A stretch of 64,000 bases of DNA from Oopsacas minuta (GCA_024704765.1 JAKMXF010000330.1:1-64000), one strand, 5' to 3'. Positions 1 to 11,614 are shown, numbered from the stretch's first letter. Notes: a model not told the origin generated them from the letters alone. Made by a program: numbers and translations.

Positions 1-302
1 TTGTTTATATGAATTATGGGTGATCAAAATGTGATTACTAAATATTGCTCTGATGATGTGTATTTGACAGGATATAAGTAATCATGGTATATTCACATGT
101 GCTTATATTGATGTAAATACACTAGCGGATATATTTCTAGACCATGCAGTTGAAATAGCCAATTTCGTGCATTGTAGGCGATTAATGGATATTCTGCTCA
201 ACTGTGTATTGATAAATTTTAGAACGACATATACCTAAACAAGACCAATGCTCAAACCAGTAAAACAATAAACTAGTAATACAGTATAATACACACATGC
301 AG
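1..302. other. Non-coding, downstream of BAG1
   Basis: AT-rich sequence with no ORF, repeat or RNA structure that I can recognise. Part of it is presumably the 3' untranslated region of the minus-strand BAG1 gene, but I could not assign a clear polyadenylation signal. Confidence 0.5.
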
Positions 303-884
303 TTAATTGTCTGATTGAGGAGGTTTCAACTGATTGGTAAGATTATCAATATCATCTAACAATTCGTTAATACGAGTAATAAGAGACTTTTTCTTATCTT
401 TAAATGCTGTATCTTTAGCACTGACCTGAATAGAATCCAATCTCTCTACCATATTCATACACTGTCCACTTATAACACGAAGAGACTTCAGATGCTCTAT
501 ATTAGCTGAGGTGTGTAGGTGTTTAGGAAGAAACTCTCCCATTACTCCCTCAACAGTATCACACACATCAGCATATTTGGCACATTGCTGTATTAATTGA
601 TCAGATATGTCTAATAGCAATTTCTCATGTTCTCCACTAACAACTACAGGCTCTCCCACTAACATTAATTTAGTTTTAGGCTTAAAATTTAGTGATTGAA
701 TAGATACATCTGGATCTGATAGGAGCTTCCCCTTATAGATTATTTTCTGTCTATCAACAGGTATAGATAATGAATCCCAGATGTGTTGTTTTAGATCTTT
801 CACTTGCCAATCTTCTCCTAATTCAACTTTGTGTGTATCCAGGCCGTACTGTAGCTTAATACATGCAGGAAATGACGTAGCCAT
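303..884 (-). CDS. BAG1: BAG family molecular chaperone regulator 1
   Basis: Intronless 193-aa gene. Residues about 8-78 form a ubiquitin-like domain (IIYKGKLLSD and a hydrophobic core resembling ubiquitin). Residues about 84-187 form an all-helical BAG domain (LLLDISDQLIQQC and a later long helix with KDKKKSLITRIN). In this family the BAG domain binds the HSP70/HSC70 ATPase domain and acts as a nucleotide-exchange factor, and the ubiquitin-like domain links the chaperone to the proteasome. The start is the first ATG in frame and gives the expected domain margins. The length fits the short animal BAG1 form, without the extended N-terminus seen in some vertebrate isoforms. It is followed on the same strand side by USP12/46, another ubiquitin-related gene, but separate promoters are likely given the roughly 0.9-kb gap. 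Assignment is by recognition of domain pattern. Confidence 0.9.
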   Translation of the reverse strand: MATSFPACIKLQYGLDTHKVELGEDWQVKDLKQHIWDSLSIPVDRQKIIYKGKLLSDPDVSIQSLNFKPKTKLMLVGEPVVVSGEHEKLLLDISDQLIQQCAKYADVCDTVEGVMGEFLPKHLHTSANIEHLKSLRVISGQCMNMVERLDSIQVSAKDTAFKDKKKSLITRINELLDDIDNLTNQLKPPQSDN

Positions 885-949
885 CTAGTGATGTGTAAAA
901 GTATATTGAGTAATTGATAAATATATTAAGTTCCTCAAAAGAAATAGTG

Positions 950-1360
950 ATACGGAGGATCGAGGTATAATATCATAACTGCTATAATCGGGCATAAGTA
1001 TTGTGAGATAATTGACCGCACGATCACGATCGAGACCTATTTTTGACGATTGAAGGATGATCGCTGATCCTTTTTCCTGAAAAATTTTCGATCGTTTTAG
1101 GAAGACAGAATATGAAAATTTGCGAATCTAGACCCCAAAATGTATATATACATATATGTACTAATTTTGATAGCAATCGGACTGGTATTTTTCGCATGGC
1201 AGCGAGATTGAACGAACGTGAGAGAAGATCTACCTATAGGAGGTGCTTATAAATTTCAGAAAAGTGATCGGGAAATGATCTTGAATATGATCGCGATCCT
1301 TTTTTAATGAACGATCGTGATTCCGATCATTAATTTTGAGATCGACTAATGCCGTATATA
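950..1360. repeat. GATC-rich repeat block with a dispersed repeat copy
   Basis: The block between BAG1 and USP12/46 carries many GATC/CGATCG words. Related stretches recur in direct orientation (ATGATCGCTGATCC near 1060 and ATGATCGCGATCC near 1290). Its middle (about 1100-1250) matches a dispersed family also seen near 3360, 13600, 26900 and 39900: shared words AATCGGACT, a TTTCGCA tract, and an ACCTATAGG or CCTATAGG word. I see no ORF. It looks like a decayed non-autonomous transposon, family unknown. Confidence 0.45.
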
Positions 1361-1781
1361 GCAGTATGGTAGTAACCTGTATATGTTAACTGTGTAACAT
1401 GTAAATAAGCACCATATTTGGTAGTTATTTTAACTGTGAAATATTTGATAAGGAATTTATATTAGTATTGTGCATTTGATATATCACATTTCGAACGTGA
1501 TAATTTGTCCACATGCGGATGGAAATATTAGAGCTAGTAAATGTATAAATTACACTTAAAAGAATTGTCTACTAATACTAAAAAGTTTCTACTTGAACCT
1601 TTGGGGTCTATTTCTACTTCTAACCGACAAGCTTCTAACATACCTATTACCTCTTAGTATCACTAAGCAGAAATATTAATATACGGATCAATGGTTATTA
1701 ATTGAAGAACCAAATACACATTCTGATATTTACTCTAGGTTATAAATATAAAACACATGCATATATTGCTCAGATAAGACA

Positions 1782-3797
1782 CTAAGTTGAAACTTTTGGT
1801 TGATCGAAGCTATTAGTACGCCCTTGAGGTAGTTTTGACTTTTCTTTTGATTTATCTCTCTCTTGACAAGACCCTACAAACCCTCCTACTTTGTGTTGAT
1901 AGAATAGAAGGTATCCACACTGATCATTTGTCTTCTGATGATCTGAACTACGTCCAAAGTACGTTTCTATATAAACAGGCATTAAGCTTGTAGGTATTTG
2001 TTGGGAATTATTTTCAATTCCCAAGTTAAGTGCTATAATGGCTAACAAATTACAGTAAATATGAATTCAATTTGTAGCTTACCAAAACTTGTATTAGGAT
2101 CAATAGCTGTGATTCTGTCGTCATCATAGACTAACCAGAATCCCATTAGAGTTTTCGCGACGGTTACATAATGTCCCTGGTTAGGACTGGGACCACAGTG
2201 CACCACAACAGAGAATAGCTCATATATCTGTCCCTCTCCCCCTGCTTCCTCCTCCTTAGTAGTGAGACGCAGTTCTTTAGGAAACACTATACGGTACCCT
2301 AGCTTTGTGTGACGCAATAGAAGCTCGTCGAATTTGAAACGTTTTAAGTGAAGAGCTAATGTAGAGGGATAACTTTTTACCTAATAAAATCAAAAATTAA
2401 TATTTTTGTTAAATTGTTTCTTCAAAAAACATTCATCAAAGAAATTTCTCAGTATAAAGACAGGAAACCTCCGAGCCACGGCATCAGAGGGAATAACCGA
2501 ATAACCACTTGTGCGGATTTCAAGGTACTGCTTTCGGAAATTTACCAGCGATAAAATCCATAATAATTTTCTTATTAAATCAGATAACAAAACTCATTCC
2601 TGAGTATTAAATTCAAATGTACGTACTATATGATTTATAATTAGGAATAAATTCCTTCAGAGATGATGTTTCTCATCAATTGTATATTCGTAAGTATTCT
2701 ACAATTAAATTAATAATAAATTGATATACTCCTCACCCTGAGTCTCTTAGTGCCCTCTGTTTTGCCGCCGCACTCCTCACAGTTTAACTTACAAGTACCA
2801 GTGAGAGTCTCAGAGGATGAGAAGTCATTAAGACAAGCTGTGATAGAAGTGTTCTGCTCTATGTCAACTGATATATCAATAAAATCCTCATCCTTACTCT
2901 TCACAGTCTCACAGGTAAGACACTTTGTTTCATTCGTTAAAGTACCTACAAGAACACAAAATAATAAATTATGACAATAATCTTGGGTGATGAATTTTGT
3001 CAACTTAGTTCAATTTCTTTGACATTTTCGTTGTTATTGTGAGGTGCTATAAATGAAAAGACTTATTAACTACCCTGGAATATCTCTTGTACCCAAGTTA
3101 GAGGAGCAGGATCTTTGTGACTACCAGAACTAGAATCATCACTGTCTTCTGACAATTCAGCTCGTAAAATCTCAGAGATACGATTCAGTAGGAAGTTTAG
3201 CATTTCCTGAGCATCTTGTTGATTGTAATTATCAAACACTGGGTACTCTCGTTTTAGCTGAGCAACAAATTTCTTTGGATTAATATATCCTACAACAAAA
3301 TTATAAGCGATAACATAGCTTTAGAAATATATTGAAAGGTGTTAACATGTATTATATTTCACAGGATCGTTCGGACGGATGTCATATATCGTTCGCTCTG
3401 AAAGGACATCTCCCTATAGGTATATGAACTAGGAGTAGAGCTATTATGTATCTGCAGTATGTTATTTCTCCAAAAATGCTAACCTAATGAATGTCTCTAC
3501 ACAAACTATTTAGTAGCGAGTAAACTCACCCTGTCTGTTCTTATGGTTATGAATCTGATTGAACAAATCTCGAAGTGCAGTCAGAACATTCTCAGAACAG
3601 TCAGGATTAGGTTGATATTCTAGAACTTTATCCCTGAATGGAATACAATAGTACAGAGCTTGTAGCACTGAGTTGATATAGCATGTATTAGCTACATTAT
3701 ACAGACCGAAAAACTTCTCATTTGTGTCTGTGACAGGAATGCTGTTAGAAGTGGAAAGGAACTTAGCCGAGAAGAAGTCTCCCTGGATATTTCCCAT
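1782..3797 (-). CDS. USP46: Ubiquitin carboxyl-terminal hydrolase 12/46
   Basis: Five coding exons, reconstructed from splice signals and matching phases: 3530-3797, 3074-3289, 2737-2945, 2083-2380, 1782-1966. They total 1176 nt, giving 391 aa (human USP12/USP46 are about 370). Catalytic Cys39 lies in [16 protein letters not shown], His301 in [11 protein letters not shown] and the Asp cluster at about 317-319 in WLVYDDD. Two CxxC pairs (C170/C173, C217/C220) form the structural zinc site of this USP fold. The stretch [12 protein letters not shown] and CGYLLFYQ near the end are typical of the USP12/46 group, which in animals is activated by the WD40 proteins UAF1 and WDR20. The cysteine box has Ala where most USPs have Gly (VANTCY rather than FGNTCY). 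USP12 and USP46 cannot be separated here; a single pre-duplication gene is likely. Confidence 0.9.
3355..3440. repeat. Dispersed repeat copy in USP12/46 intron 1
   Basis: Short fragment of the family also seen near 1100-1250, 26650-27070 and 39725-40080: GGATCGTTCGGACGGA followed by AGGACATCTCCCTATAGG. It lies wholly inside the first intron and leaves the splice sites untouched. Confidence 0.45.
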
Positions 3798-5514
3798 TAA
3801 TCTTATATAATCTGATTAAATCTATTGAACAAACTTAAGGTAATTCAAATGGGCAAGTCCAAAAGAGTTTCTATGTATTAATGGTTATTCTATTTCAACC
3901 CCTGGTAAGGCTACTGAATATGTAAAATGTAAGTGATGTAATGCTGGGAAATTTAATGTCATGACTAGCGAGCTTCGCTTTGCTCGCGCTATGCGGTTGC
4001 GAACACTTCGTGTCTGCATTCGGGCCTACGGCCCTCGAGTGTATATACATCCACCCTAGCTCTCTACTTCGTTTGTAAGGGTGCTTACTTACATGAGTGG
4101 TAGTTAGCGCAGTTGTGTTGCTTATCACACCAAATTGGTTGTAGATTCAGTCTACTTTAGGCAGCAAAACATGTTCGTGATAGAGGCTTAATCCGTTAGT
4201 ACTTACCAATGAAGGAAAATAGGATGGGATAGTAGACAAATGAATGTAAAATAGTAGACAAAATGAATGTTTACAATATCATATTCGGAACCAGCATACT
4301 CGATTACCCCAGTACAATGTTGTTTTGTTATTGTTATGTTGTGTAATATTAGGTTCTGGACTTTATGAACTGAATCTATATGCTTTCTATATGGCAGCGT
4401 GACAGACAAGCAGACACACACAAATTAAGATTTAATTCAGTTTGCCTCTTACCACGCTAGAGCCTATAGCCAAAGATTTGTAAGAATATTTTGTTGTAGG
4501 ATAATTCGATAATTACCAAAATAAATACAAATTTAGGAATAAGATATGTGTCAAATTTCGCGGCCCATTTTAGGACATTTGACTATAGTATTTCGAATTG
4601 AGCGGTCTCCTATTTAACAGACTCTGAGATTCTGATAAATTGGTATCATCAGCAACTCAGTAATATAATTAATTGCAAAAAAAGTAGATTTTAAACTGAC
4701 ATATTCAAAATGAAGCCATAACCGAATTAGTTCTGTAACATGGCAGTTAACACATCTGTTATTATTGATTGATACTAGTTCTACTAGACTTCTTAAGCAA
4801 TAAGCTGTATACTACCACCACTGCAAATACAAGTTTAATGAGTTTAGTTAATTCGAGCTTGAGTATGAGAAATGCCATAAGGCCACCAAAAGTAATTTCG
4901 GTTTGTCATTCCTATCCACAAATTATTTCGCATCTAACATTCATTACTAAATTTAATGCACTGTTTACTCTGATTAACTGGACACTGGTTATTGAGGAAA
5001 ACGCTTAATTGGGGACCTATTCCAGGAAGGATTCATACCTCAACGATAGAGGATACTAAAACCTTCGGTGGTTAATCGAGAATTCCAATTAATTGAGACT
5101 ACGTAATAGCCTGGAATCAACGAATTATTCATTGGTACTAAGAATTTTGATATTTCTATGCTAGATTTGAGGATTACTTGGAAAACTTTGGGTTCAAGTC
5201 CTCCAGTAATCTGAAGACATTACACCATACATACCCATACGAGTAGTTCATACTGCCTGGCTACCCTAGGTAAGTACAGCTACAGGTCAGCTTTTTAAAT
5301 AACCCCAGCAGATAATAGTAACGAAATAAGAGAAATATAACAATCCATAATCACCTGTGAAAGCAGTTTCTACACATACACATACAGTAACGTTAGAAGC
5401 ATACAATAACAACTATAGACTAACAACACAAAATATATGTACCTCGAATAATATTCAATGTTAGAGGCAGACTAATTAGATAATTAAATGCATTCACAGT
5501 AACTTTGATGCGTA
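3798..5514. other. Intergenic: USP12/46 promoter side and V-ATPase c 3' side
   Basis: No convincing gene. A GC-rich patch at about 3960-4050 (words such as GCGAGCTTCGCTTTGCTCGCGC and GGGCCTACGGCCC, the latter a near-palindrome) stands out from the AT-rich background. The segment about 4265-4400 shares CTCGATTACCCCAGTA with the foldback at 54065-54595, so both belong to one repeat family. Short ORFs (for example 4769-5008 plus) have no recognisable content. Confidence 0.4.
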
Positions 5515-5985
5515 TTATCTTGTGGTCAAAATCAAAGCAACAATCAGACCATATAACCCCAGTACTTCTGCGAAGATGAGGATTAGAAGCATTCCAACGA
5601 ACAACTTTGGTTGCTGGGCAATACCTCTTACTCCTGAGTCTCCGACAATCCCAATAGCGAAGCCAGCTGCTAGTCCACTGAACCCGACACATAGTCCTGC
5701 TCCCAACCCCAGGAAACTCTTGAAGAGTGACATATCCTGAGTCAGACTAGAGGCGATCAATACAGAAACTACCAGTCCGTATATGGCAACAATACCAGCC
5801 ATAACGACTGGGACAACTGATTTAATTATCAGGTCAGGTCGCATCACGGCCATAGCCGCAATACCTGTACCGCTCTTGGCTGTTCCGTATGCTGCTCCCA
5901 TGGCGGTGAAGATCATAGCTGCTGAGGCACCCATCACGCCAAAGAATGGGGCGTATACTGGATTATCAGTACTAGCTGAACTCAT
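5515..5985 (-). CDS. ATP6V0C: V-type proton ATPase 16 kDa proteolipid subunit c
   Basis: Intronless 156-aa protein of the usual length for this family. It has four hydrophobic transmembrane helices in two duplicated halves (Gly-rich [15 protein letters not shown] in helix 1 to loop, [14 protein letters not shown] in the second half). The proton-carrying glutamate is Glu140 in [18 protein letters not shown]. Subunit c forms the rotating c-ring of the membrane V0 sector that pumps protons into lysosomes, endosomes and secretory vesicles. The start ATG is the only suitable one, and the N-terminus ([16 protein letters not shown]) is typical of animal orthologues. The coding region is clearly more GC-rich than its flanks, as expected for a highly expressed conserved gene. 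Confidence 0.97.
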   Translation of the reverse strand: MSSASTDNPVYAPFFGVMGASAAMIFTAMGAAYGTAKSGTGIAAMAVMRPDLIIKSVVPVVMAGIVAIYGLVVSVLIASSLTQDMSLFKSFLGLGAGLCVGFSGLAAGFAIGIVGDSGVRGIAQQPKLFVGMLLILIFAEVLGLYGLIVALILTTR

Positions 5986-6568
5986 CTCTACTCAAATGTG
6001 CGTTGATTGAAACTGAAATAAAATAAAGTATAATTTGTATCCTAAACAGTCAATTAACCTATAAATAAAGATTTAGTTATTTCCAATATTTTATAGGTTA
6101 TAGATATAACTGAGCAGATGCACTCCATCCAAACAATGGAACTCATAAGAAATAATGAGAAGACTACTGAATAATATAGCGAAGTATGATGGTGAGAAAT
6201 AGGGATTCTTATGATAGAAGTTTATATATTTCAATTCCCTGTCTTGATAATAGACATGAAGCCTAATGGTACAACCACCTGTTGATTGATGCTGCTTAGC
6301 TTAGAATCGATATGTGATTGAGCTCGAGTATTATAGCTGATGTTAATTCAAGTACAGGTTTTGTAAATGGTAGGTACGAACTAAGGGAAAGCGATAACCA
6401 TCTTGTCTGTCCGTGTATATATATGTACAATGGTTAATTATAGACCATGTTGTATTTATATGATTCGAAATCGGGAGAGTATGAGCTAATAATAGCGGTA
6501 TTACACAATTTGGCTCAGTATGGCAGCCATAAATCCATTGATATGTCTTTATAGAAGTGATAGCCTTG
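5986..6568. other. Intergenic, upstream of V-ATPase c
   Basis: AT-rich DNA upstream of the minus-strand V-ATPase c gene. It must contain that gene's promoter and 5' untranslated region, but I cannot point to a defined element. No ORF worth reporting. Confidence 0.4.
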
Positions 6569-6570
6569 TA

Positions 6571-7209
6571 CAGTAAACATTGGATTTAACGACACTCGTT
6601 TGGACAGGCAAAAAAGGTCGTTATATCCGATTTGTCGCTAAATCCGAGGAAGCTTGAAATATGCATTATATACCGGATGACACCCAAATTTATTCATGTT
6701 ATACACTGTAGTATATTATGTTTTTGTATTCTCGTCATGTTGTATTATCTGCATCAAGCTCCTTCAAAATTTCGTATTTTTTAGCAAAAGAAAAGTGCTT
6801 CCTTTTGCCAACTCCGCTCGAATCCATGAAGATAAAATTTTAGCATTACATTGGACTACAATAGCTTTAAATATGCATTTTCGTAAGAAGCCAGTTGCTG
6901 TTGATTCAAAACAGGGGAGATTTTAATTGCTATATAATTAAAGCAATTATTATATCTTAATAATTCACTAATTAGTACACTTTTCTGAAGTCAACGGTAC
7001 AGACAGCCCAAAAGTCGTAATATCTGATGGGATTTGCATGGAGCAGACACAGAAAATATGTCGCTAAATTCAATTTGTCGTATCTGACAGGTCGTTATAC
7101 CCGAGGTATGGTGTGTGCAGAATAATGCTGCGAGATTCTGGGTAAGCAAAATGAGTCGTTATAAGCGATTTGTCGTTAAAGCCGATGTCGTTAAATCCAA
7201 TGTTTACTG
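6571..7209. mobile_element. pogo/Tigger-like MITE, 639 bp, TA target duplication
   Basis: Perfect 24-bp terminal inverted repeats: the left end starts CAGTAAACATTGGATTTAAC at 6571, and 7186-7209 is its exact reverse complement. The element is flanked by TA on both sides (6569-6570 and 7210-7211). Inside the ends are further inverted copies of a sub-repeat (GGTCGTTATATCCGATTTGTC on the left; its relative on the right). This layout is typical of non-autonomous pogo/Tigger-type Tc1-mariner relatives. No transposase remains. Confidence 0.85.
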
Positions 7210-7211
7210 TA

Positions 7212-8141
7212 ATACAGTATCCTAATTCCCTAAATTGAGAACTCGAACAGTCTCTCATTTTTACTTTTCGCCGAAAACTATGCTCACACTATGTAAATGG
7301 GAAACGTAAATATCGAAATAAACCTCTATTGAAAAGTTATAATTTTAAAGCTCAGTAGCCTGAATTTCAGCGAATATATATACTATAACCTCTCGTTATA
7401 TCGAATAAGTAACATAATTTCCATCGCTTATATCGAAGAAATTATCGCGGTCCTTGAGCTTCAATATCACGGGAGTTTAATGTACGTAATATATATCTAA
7501 GAGTGTATCGTAATGTAAATGCATAGTCTGGGCGTGCGGAAATTAAAATGCCTTCTGGATTGATTCTGATTAATGTAAGGAACAAGTTAAGAAGTAAATG
7601 AAATTAGTAGTTTACTTACCTGATTAAAATTAGAAATTTAGAATTTAAGATGTACTTATTGAATGGAAGAGAAACTACAGCTATAAATACGGTATCAAAT
7701 GACTGATTAAGATGATAAGTAATGCATAATCAGAAATCATTATACGTAATAAATGGATACACAGATTGGATGTCACGCGGTTTTAAATAGACACAAATGT
7801 ATTATAATTAAGTGTACTCTACCACGATAATACAAACAAATTACTCGTTATTGTGTCACGGAATAGAGCATTTACGTGACTGCTCTGTTAGATTTAGTGA
7901 GAGATTTAATGTGACGAAATTACTCAAGGATAATCATAAAATTAAATTAATGCTAATATTAGAATAAATCTGAGCTCGTGAATAAATTTAATATGTAAAT
8001 AAGTGTAAAGTATGAGGTAAATTGGAGCATGAGGACAGAAGAGTTTAGGTTGTTAGATTAGGTATTGTCGGTCCTATTCGAGGATAATAGACAAGTGCCC
8101 AGTGCTGCTAAAATAATTCATTTCCTGGAGAATAAATAATA
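7212..8141. other. Intergenic, decayed repeats
   Basis: No gene seen. The part near 7380-7470 (TATAACCTCTCGTTATATCG and a related GCTTATATCG word) resembles the ends of another pogo-like MITE without a matching partner, so it is probably a decayed copy. The rest is featureless AT-rich sequence. Confidence 0.4.
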
Positions 8142-8143
8142 TA

Positions 8144-8315
8144 CAGTCGAGTCTTCCAAAACGGACACTCCGAGAAGCGGACAATCCCTCTACAACAGAC
8201 AAGCCTCTTGGAACGGAATGAATTCGCAATCATATATGCAATACTTCTGTAGTCTCCGAGAAGCGGGCAACTCCCTAAAACGGACAGCAGTGATGTACCA
8301 ACGGGGACCCTACTG
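8144..8315. mobile_element. Short TA-flanked MITE
   Basis: Starts CAGTCGAGTCTTCCAAAACG after TA (8142-8143) and ends CCTACTG before TA (8316-8317). The inverted ends are imperfect. Internal CGAGAAGCGG words recur. It lies directly beside the 912-bp foldback, separated by a short TA run. Likely pogo/Tigger-like and non-autonomous. Confidence 0.55.
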
Positions 8316-8323
8316 TATATATA

Positions 8324-9235
8324 CAGTCAGGGGACAAAAGTATTCGAACACACAAATATATTGTCATAAATTGTATACTCTTTCCCGCTCCTATATATTG
8401 TGTAGTCTATATTCGTAGCTGCTATCTAGTAATTTGTATAGAATAACATATTTTTTCAAGAATTTCAAAAAAATATTTTCGATTTACACTTTTTGAAGGT
8501 GTTAATTATAATAATTATTAGATAATTATTGATAATCAAAATATGTGGTAATTCAAAGCCTATTAAGAATCTATAATTTCTGACTTGATATTTGAATTCT
8601 ACGTAGGCGAGTTACCCCAGATTGAAATTTCCAATCGGATTGAACAATTTTTACCAGAGTTATAAAAGAATTTCAATTTGTCCCACTTGTGCCACTTTTT
8701 GAAAAAGTGGAACAGGTGGCAAGAAAAGCGCCACTACAAGGAAATCAACTAGGGTTAGGAGGGATAAGTCGAAGTAATATTTTCGAATGATATGACTATG
8801 CTAACCCTTGAATGCCAAAATAACCTCTTGGTAGCGGCCACTTGTGCCACCTTGGGCAAAAGGTGGTACAAATGGCACAAATTGAACTTCATCTATAACT
8901 CTGGTAAAAATTGTTCAATCCGATTGGAAATTTCAATCTGGGGTAACTCGCCTACGTAGAATTCAAATATCAAGTCAGAAATTATAGATTCTTAATAGGC
9001 TTTGAATTACCACATATTTTGATTATCAATAATTATCTAATAATTATTATAATTAACACCTTCAAAAAGTGTAAATCGAAAATATTTTTTTGAAATTCTT
9101 GAAAAACATATGTTATTCTATACAAATTACTAGATAGCAGCTACGAATATAGACTACACAATATATAGGAGCGGGAAAGAGTATACAATTTATGACAATA
9201 TATTTGTGTGTTCGAATACTTTTGTCCCCTGACTG
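8324..9235. mobile_element. Tc1/mariner-like foldback element, 912 bp
   Basis: A near-perfect long palindrome. The left arm starts CAGTCAGGGGACAAAAGTAT at 8324, and the right arm ends with its reverse complement at 9235. Pairing continues with only scattered mismatches through roughly 370-390 bp per arm to a non-pairing centre at about 8715-8840. TA lies on both sides (8322-8323 and 9236-9237). The terminal sequence is of Tc1/mariner type. No coding capacity. The high arm identity suggests either recent spread or repair of one arm from the other. Confidence 0.85.
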
Positions 9236-9237
9236 TA

Positions 9238-9935
9238 ATATATATATATGCTAGAACTTTTGAAGTTATAACCAAACCATAGATAGTGAGCTATTGACAA
9301 CAAATAATTTGTAACACTCCTCATAGAAATAATGTTTGTACATATCGCGGAGGTTATGAAGACAAAATAATTTTGTCGATGATGGGTCGATGGGAAATGC
9401 AGTCGGAGGCCCTTTTCTATCCTGACGATATAACAATTGGAACCAAATATTGATAATTATTTTGAGTTACAAGCGAAAGTTGTAAAATTAACATTCAGAC
9501 GAGAAATAGGAATAAGTGTTAACGGTGTTAGTAATTTTCAATATTTGATGCACTATAAATATCATGATCGTATTCTACACACAAGAGATTAAAACATAAT
9601 CTCTAGCATATTTCAGTATAAAAACGTCCGTAAGCCTGAGTCTCCCCTACTCATTGAGGTAATACATGCCTGAATACCGTATATTTTAATGTGTATAGTT
9701 ACCTGAACATCTGACAAATATGCACTATAGAACCCATGTAGACTAGGCAGGTATACAATACTGAATATTCTAAGCTAGAACTCATAGGGTGGGTACACTT
9801 CTGGAGTGCTATAAGCTTGTGAATCGTGCTAGTACTGTGATAATCCGTGATTGTGTATGATAAGTAAACATATAGTAGAATATATATAAACATAATTAAT
9901 TGGTACAAATATATGATTAAACTAGAGAAACATAG
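9238..9935. other. Intergenic, 3' of TOPORS-like gene
   Basis: AT-rich with no recognisable gene. A fragment at about 9580-9660 (AAAACATAATCTCTAGCAT) matches the dispersed family best seen at 26650-27070. The last few hundred bases probably include the 3' untranslated region of the minus-strand RING gene. Confidence 0.4.
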
Positions 9936-10781
9936 CTATACCAACTCTATTATCTCTCCCTCTTCTATTTGTATGACGTCATCACAATCAGGTATCACAA
10001 TTGTCTCAGTATCTGCGACGTAATTAATGGTTGGTATTTCAATTACCTCAGTCGATGTGACGTCATTATTAGCTAGTGTTTGACTTGTAGGTAAATGTCT
10101 CCTCCTGTATTGAACCAAACGATCATAGTGTTTTATTCTATATATAGATTGTGCGAAATTCCTCACTTCGTGCAAGAAGTGTGTAGCAAACCTTCCAATA
10201 TACGGCTTGAGATATCCATTAACTGTCTCCGAGGTTATAGCATGTGCCTTAAACTTGTTGATAAGATTCTGCTCCAATTGTTTAGCAAGTAGGCTAGGCA
10301 AGAAGAGACGGAGATCTCTGTGCATGAAAGGTACCAGCTGGTGCAGAGCTGCAGGATTCTGTCTGTAGAATTCAGGGCTGGTATCCTTTATACGGACTAA
10401 TCCATCTGTCCATACTAGAGGTTTGGAATACAGACGTCTCAGATAAACATTCCTCCTGGCATTCCTCATTAGCCTCCTGTCCTCTCGCCTCCTGGCACTC
10501 CTCGTGAGGAGTACCTGTACCTCTTCCCCTGCCCTTTCCTCTGGCTCTCTCTCCGAGTGATCAGCTGGTAGGATCACAGGCTCACAGGTTCCTCTATGAC
10601 GTACAGTAGAGAATGGAGTTCTACATACAGCACATCTAGATAATGAGAAAGTTTCTGCTGCTATTATAATACATTCAAAGCAGAATACATGTAGACAGGG
10701 GAGAGTAGCAGGATCCTCTATTGGATCTAGACATATCACACATGGATCTGTTCCTACATGATGGGTCTCTTCATCACACAT
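9936..10781 (-). CDS. TOPORS: TOPORS-like RING E3 ubiquitin/SUMO ligase
   Basis: Intronless, 281 aa. An N-terminal C3HC4 RING finger has C14, C17, C29, H31, C34, C37, C50 and C53 (CVICLDPIEDP, CLHVFCFEC, CAVCRTPF). A second conserved block follows (EFYRQNPAALHQLVPFMHRDL to GRFATHFLHEVRNFAQS), which matches the region after the RING in animal TOPORS. TOPORS acts in the nucleus as a dual ubiquitin and SUMO E3 ligase, with p53 among known vertebrate substrates. Between the blocks is an Arg-rich linker (SARRREDRRLMRNARRN). The protein is far shorter than vertebrate TOPORS (about 1000 aa): the long Arg/Ser-rich C-terminal part is absent. The C-terminus is acidic (CDDVIQIEEGEIIELV), compatible with a SUMO-interacting motif (VIQIEE), which is my inference. 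Confidence 0.82.
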   Translation of the reverse strand: MCDEETHHVGTDPCVICLDPIEDPATLPCLHVFCFECIIIAAETFSLSRCAVCRTPFSTVRHRGTCEPVILPADHSEREPEERAGEEVQVLLTRSARRREDRRLMRNARRNVYLRRLYSKPLVWTDGLVRIKDTSPEFYRQNPAALHQLVPFMHRDLRLFLPSLLAKQLEQNLINKFKAHAITSETVNGYLKPYIGRFATHFLHEVRNFAQSIYRIKHYDRLVQYRRRHLPTSQTLANNDVTSTEVIEIPTINYVADTETIVIPDCDDVIQIEEGEIIELV

Positions 10782-11614
10782 AATTATATATTGCTAGACG
10801 TAGTATCGTAATAGAGACAATTATTATGTATCTATAGTGACTATGATGTAATAAAGTAATTTATTATCTACCTCTAGTTAATTATTTATCAGATCATCTT
10901 ATGGTATATTACAATTGTTATCGACTGGGGGAGGCAGTGGCGGCAATATTGACTCAACCTCGCAAATTTCCAGTTTTGAATTAATTTTATTACTAGAGAG
11001 GAATTAAATAGAGCAGTTGGGTATTAATATCACTATTTACGTATAGAAATGTGACCTAATATTCTATAGATGATCATGAATAATCTCGGAGGTATGGTGT
11101 GTGCAGACCACTTTTTGAAACAATGCGCCACCACTGGGAGGCATTGAATTTTTGGGCAATTTTTATTCCCAGCTGGGTGTGAGGGGAGCTATAATCCCCT
11201 GATATAAGTTTGTACTTAATTGATCTAGAATCTTCTAATTTGCATATTTCTTGTGATTCCAGGAAATGACTGAACTGATACAAATATCTTCTTAAGGACT
11301 AAGCCTCCCATGACCAATCTATAATACGTCAGCAGTATTAGGCTTAACACAATATATCCTCCAAAGATTAACTATTCCAATAAATATAATTTACAAGTGA
11401 GTTCAATTAAATATTACCTAATAAACAGTATTTAGTACTCAAGCTGTGATTGAGAATTAAAGTAATCAAAATAAGCATTTATAAGGAGAGTGCCAGTCAG
11501 ATGGCTAAGAGTAAAACGGTACTCGTAATTAACAAGGTGCAGGCTCCAGTTGTACGTAGAGTGGGAGATTCCCAACAACATCACTAATCTATTCAAATCT
11601 ATAAAAGAATGATA
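10782..11614. other. Intergenic between TOPORS-like gene and DBF4
   Basis: About 0.8 kb holding the TOPORS-like 5' side and the DBF4 3' side. No ORF with recognisable content. A 28-codon plus-strand ORF at about 11501-11587 is too short to support. Confidence 0.4.

Noticed and set aside
5150-5215. GGTTCAAGTCC, a match to the tRNA internal B box
   Set aside because: No T-stem pairing, no acceptor stem and no plausible A box upstream, so it is not a tRNA.
11501-11587. 28-codon ORF just 3' of DBF4
   Set aside because: Too short to support, with no homology that I can recognise.
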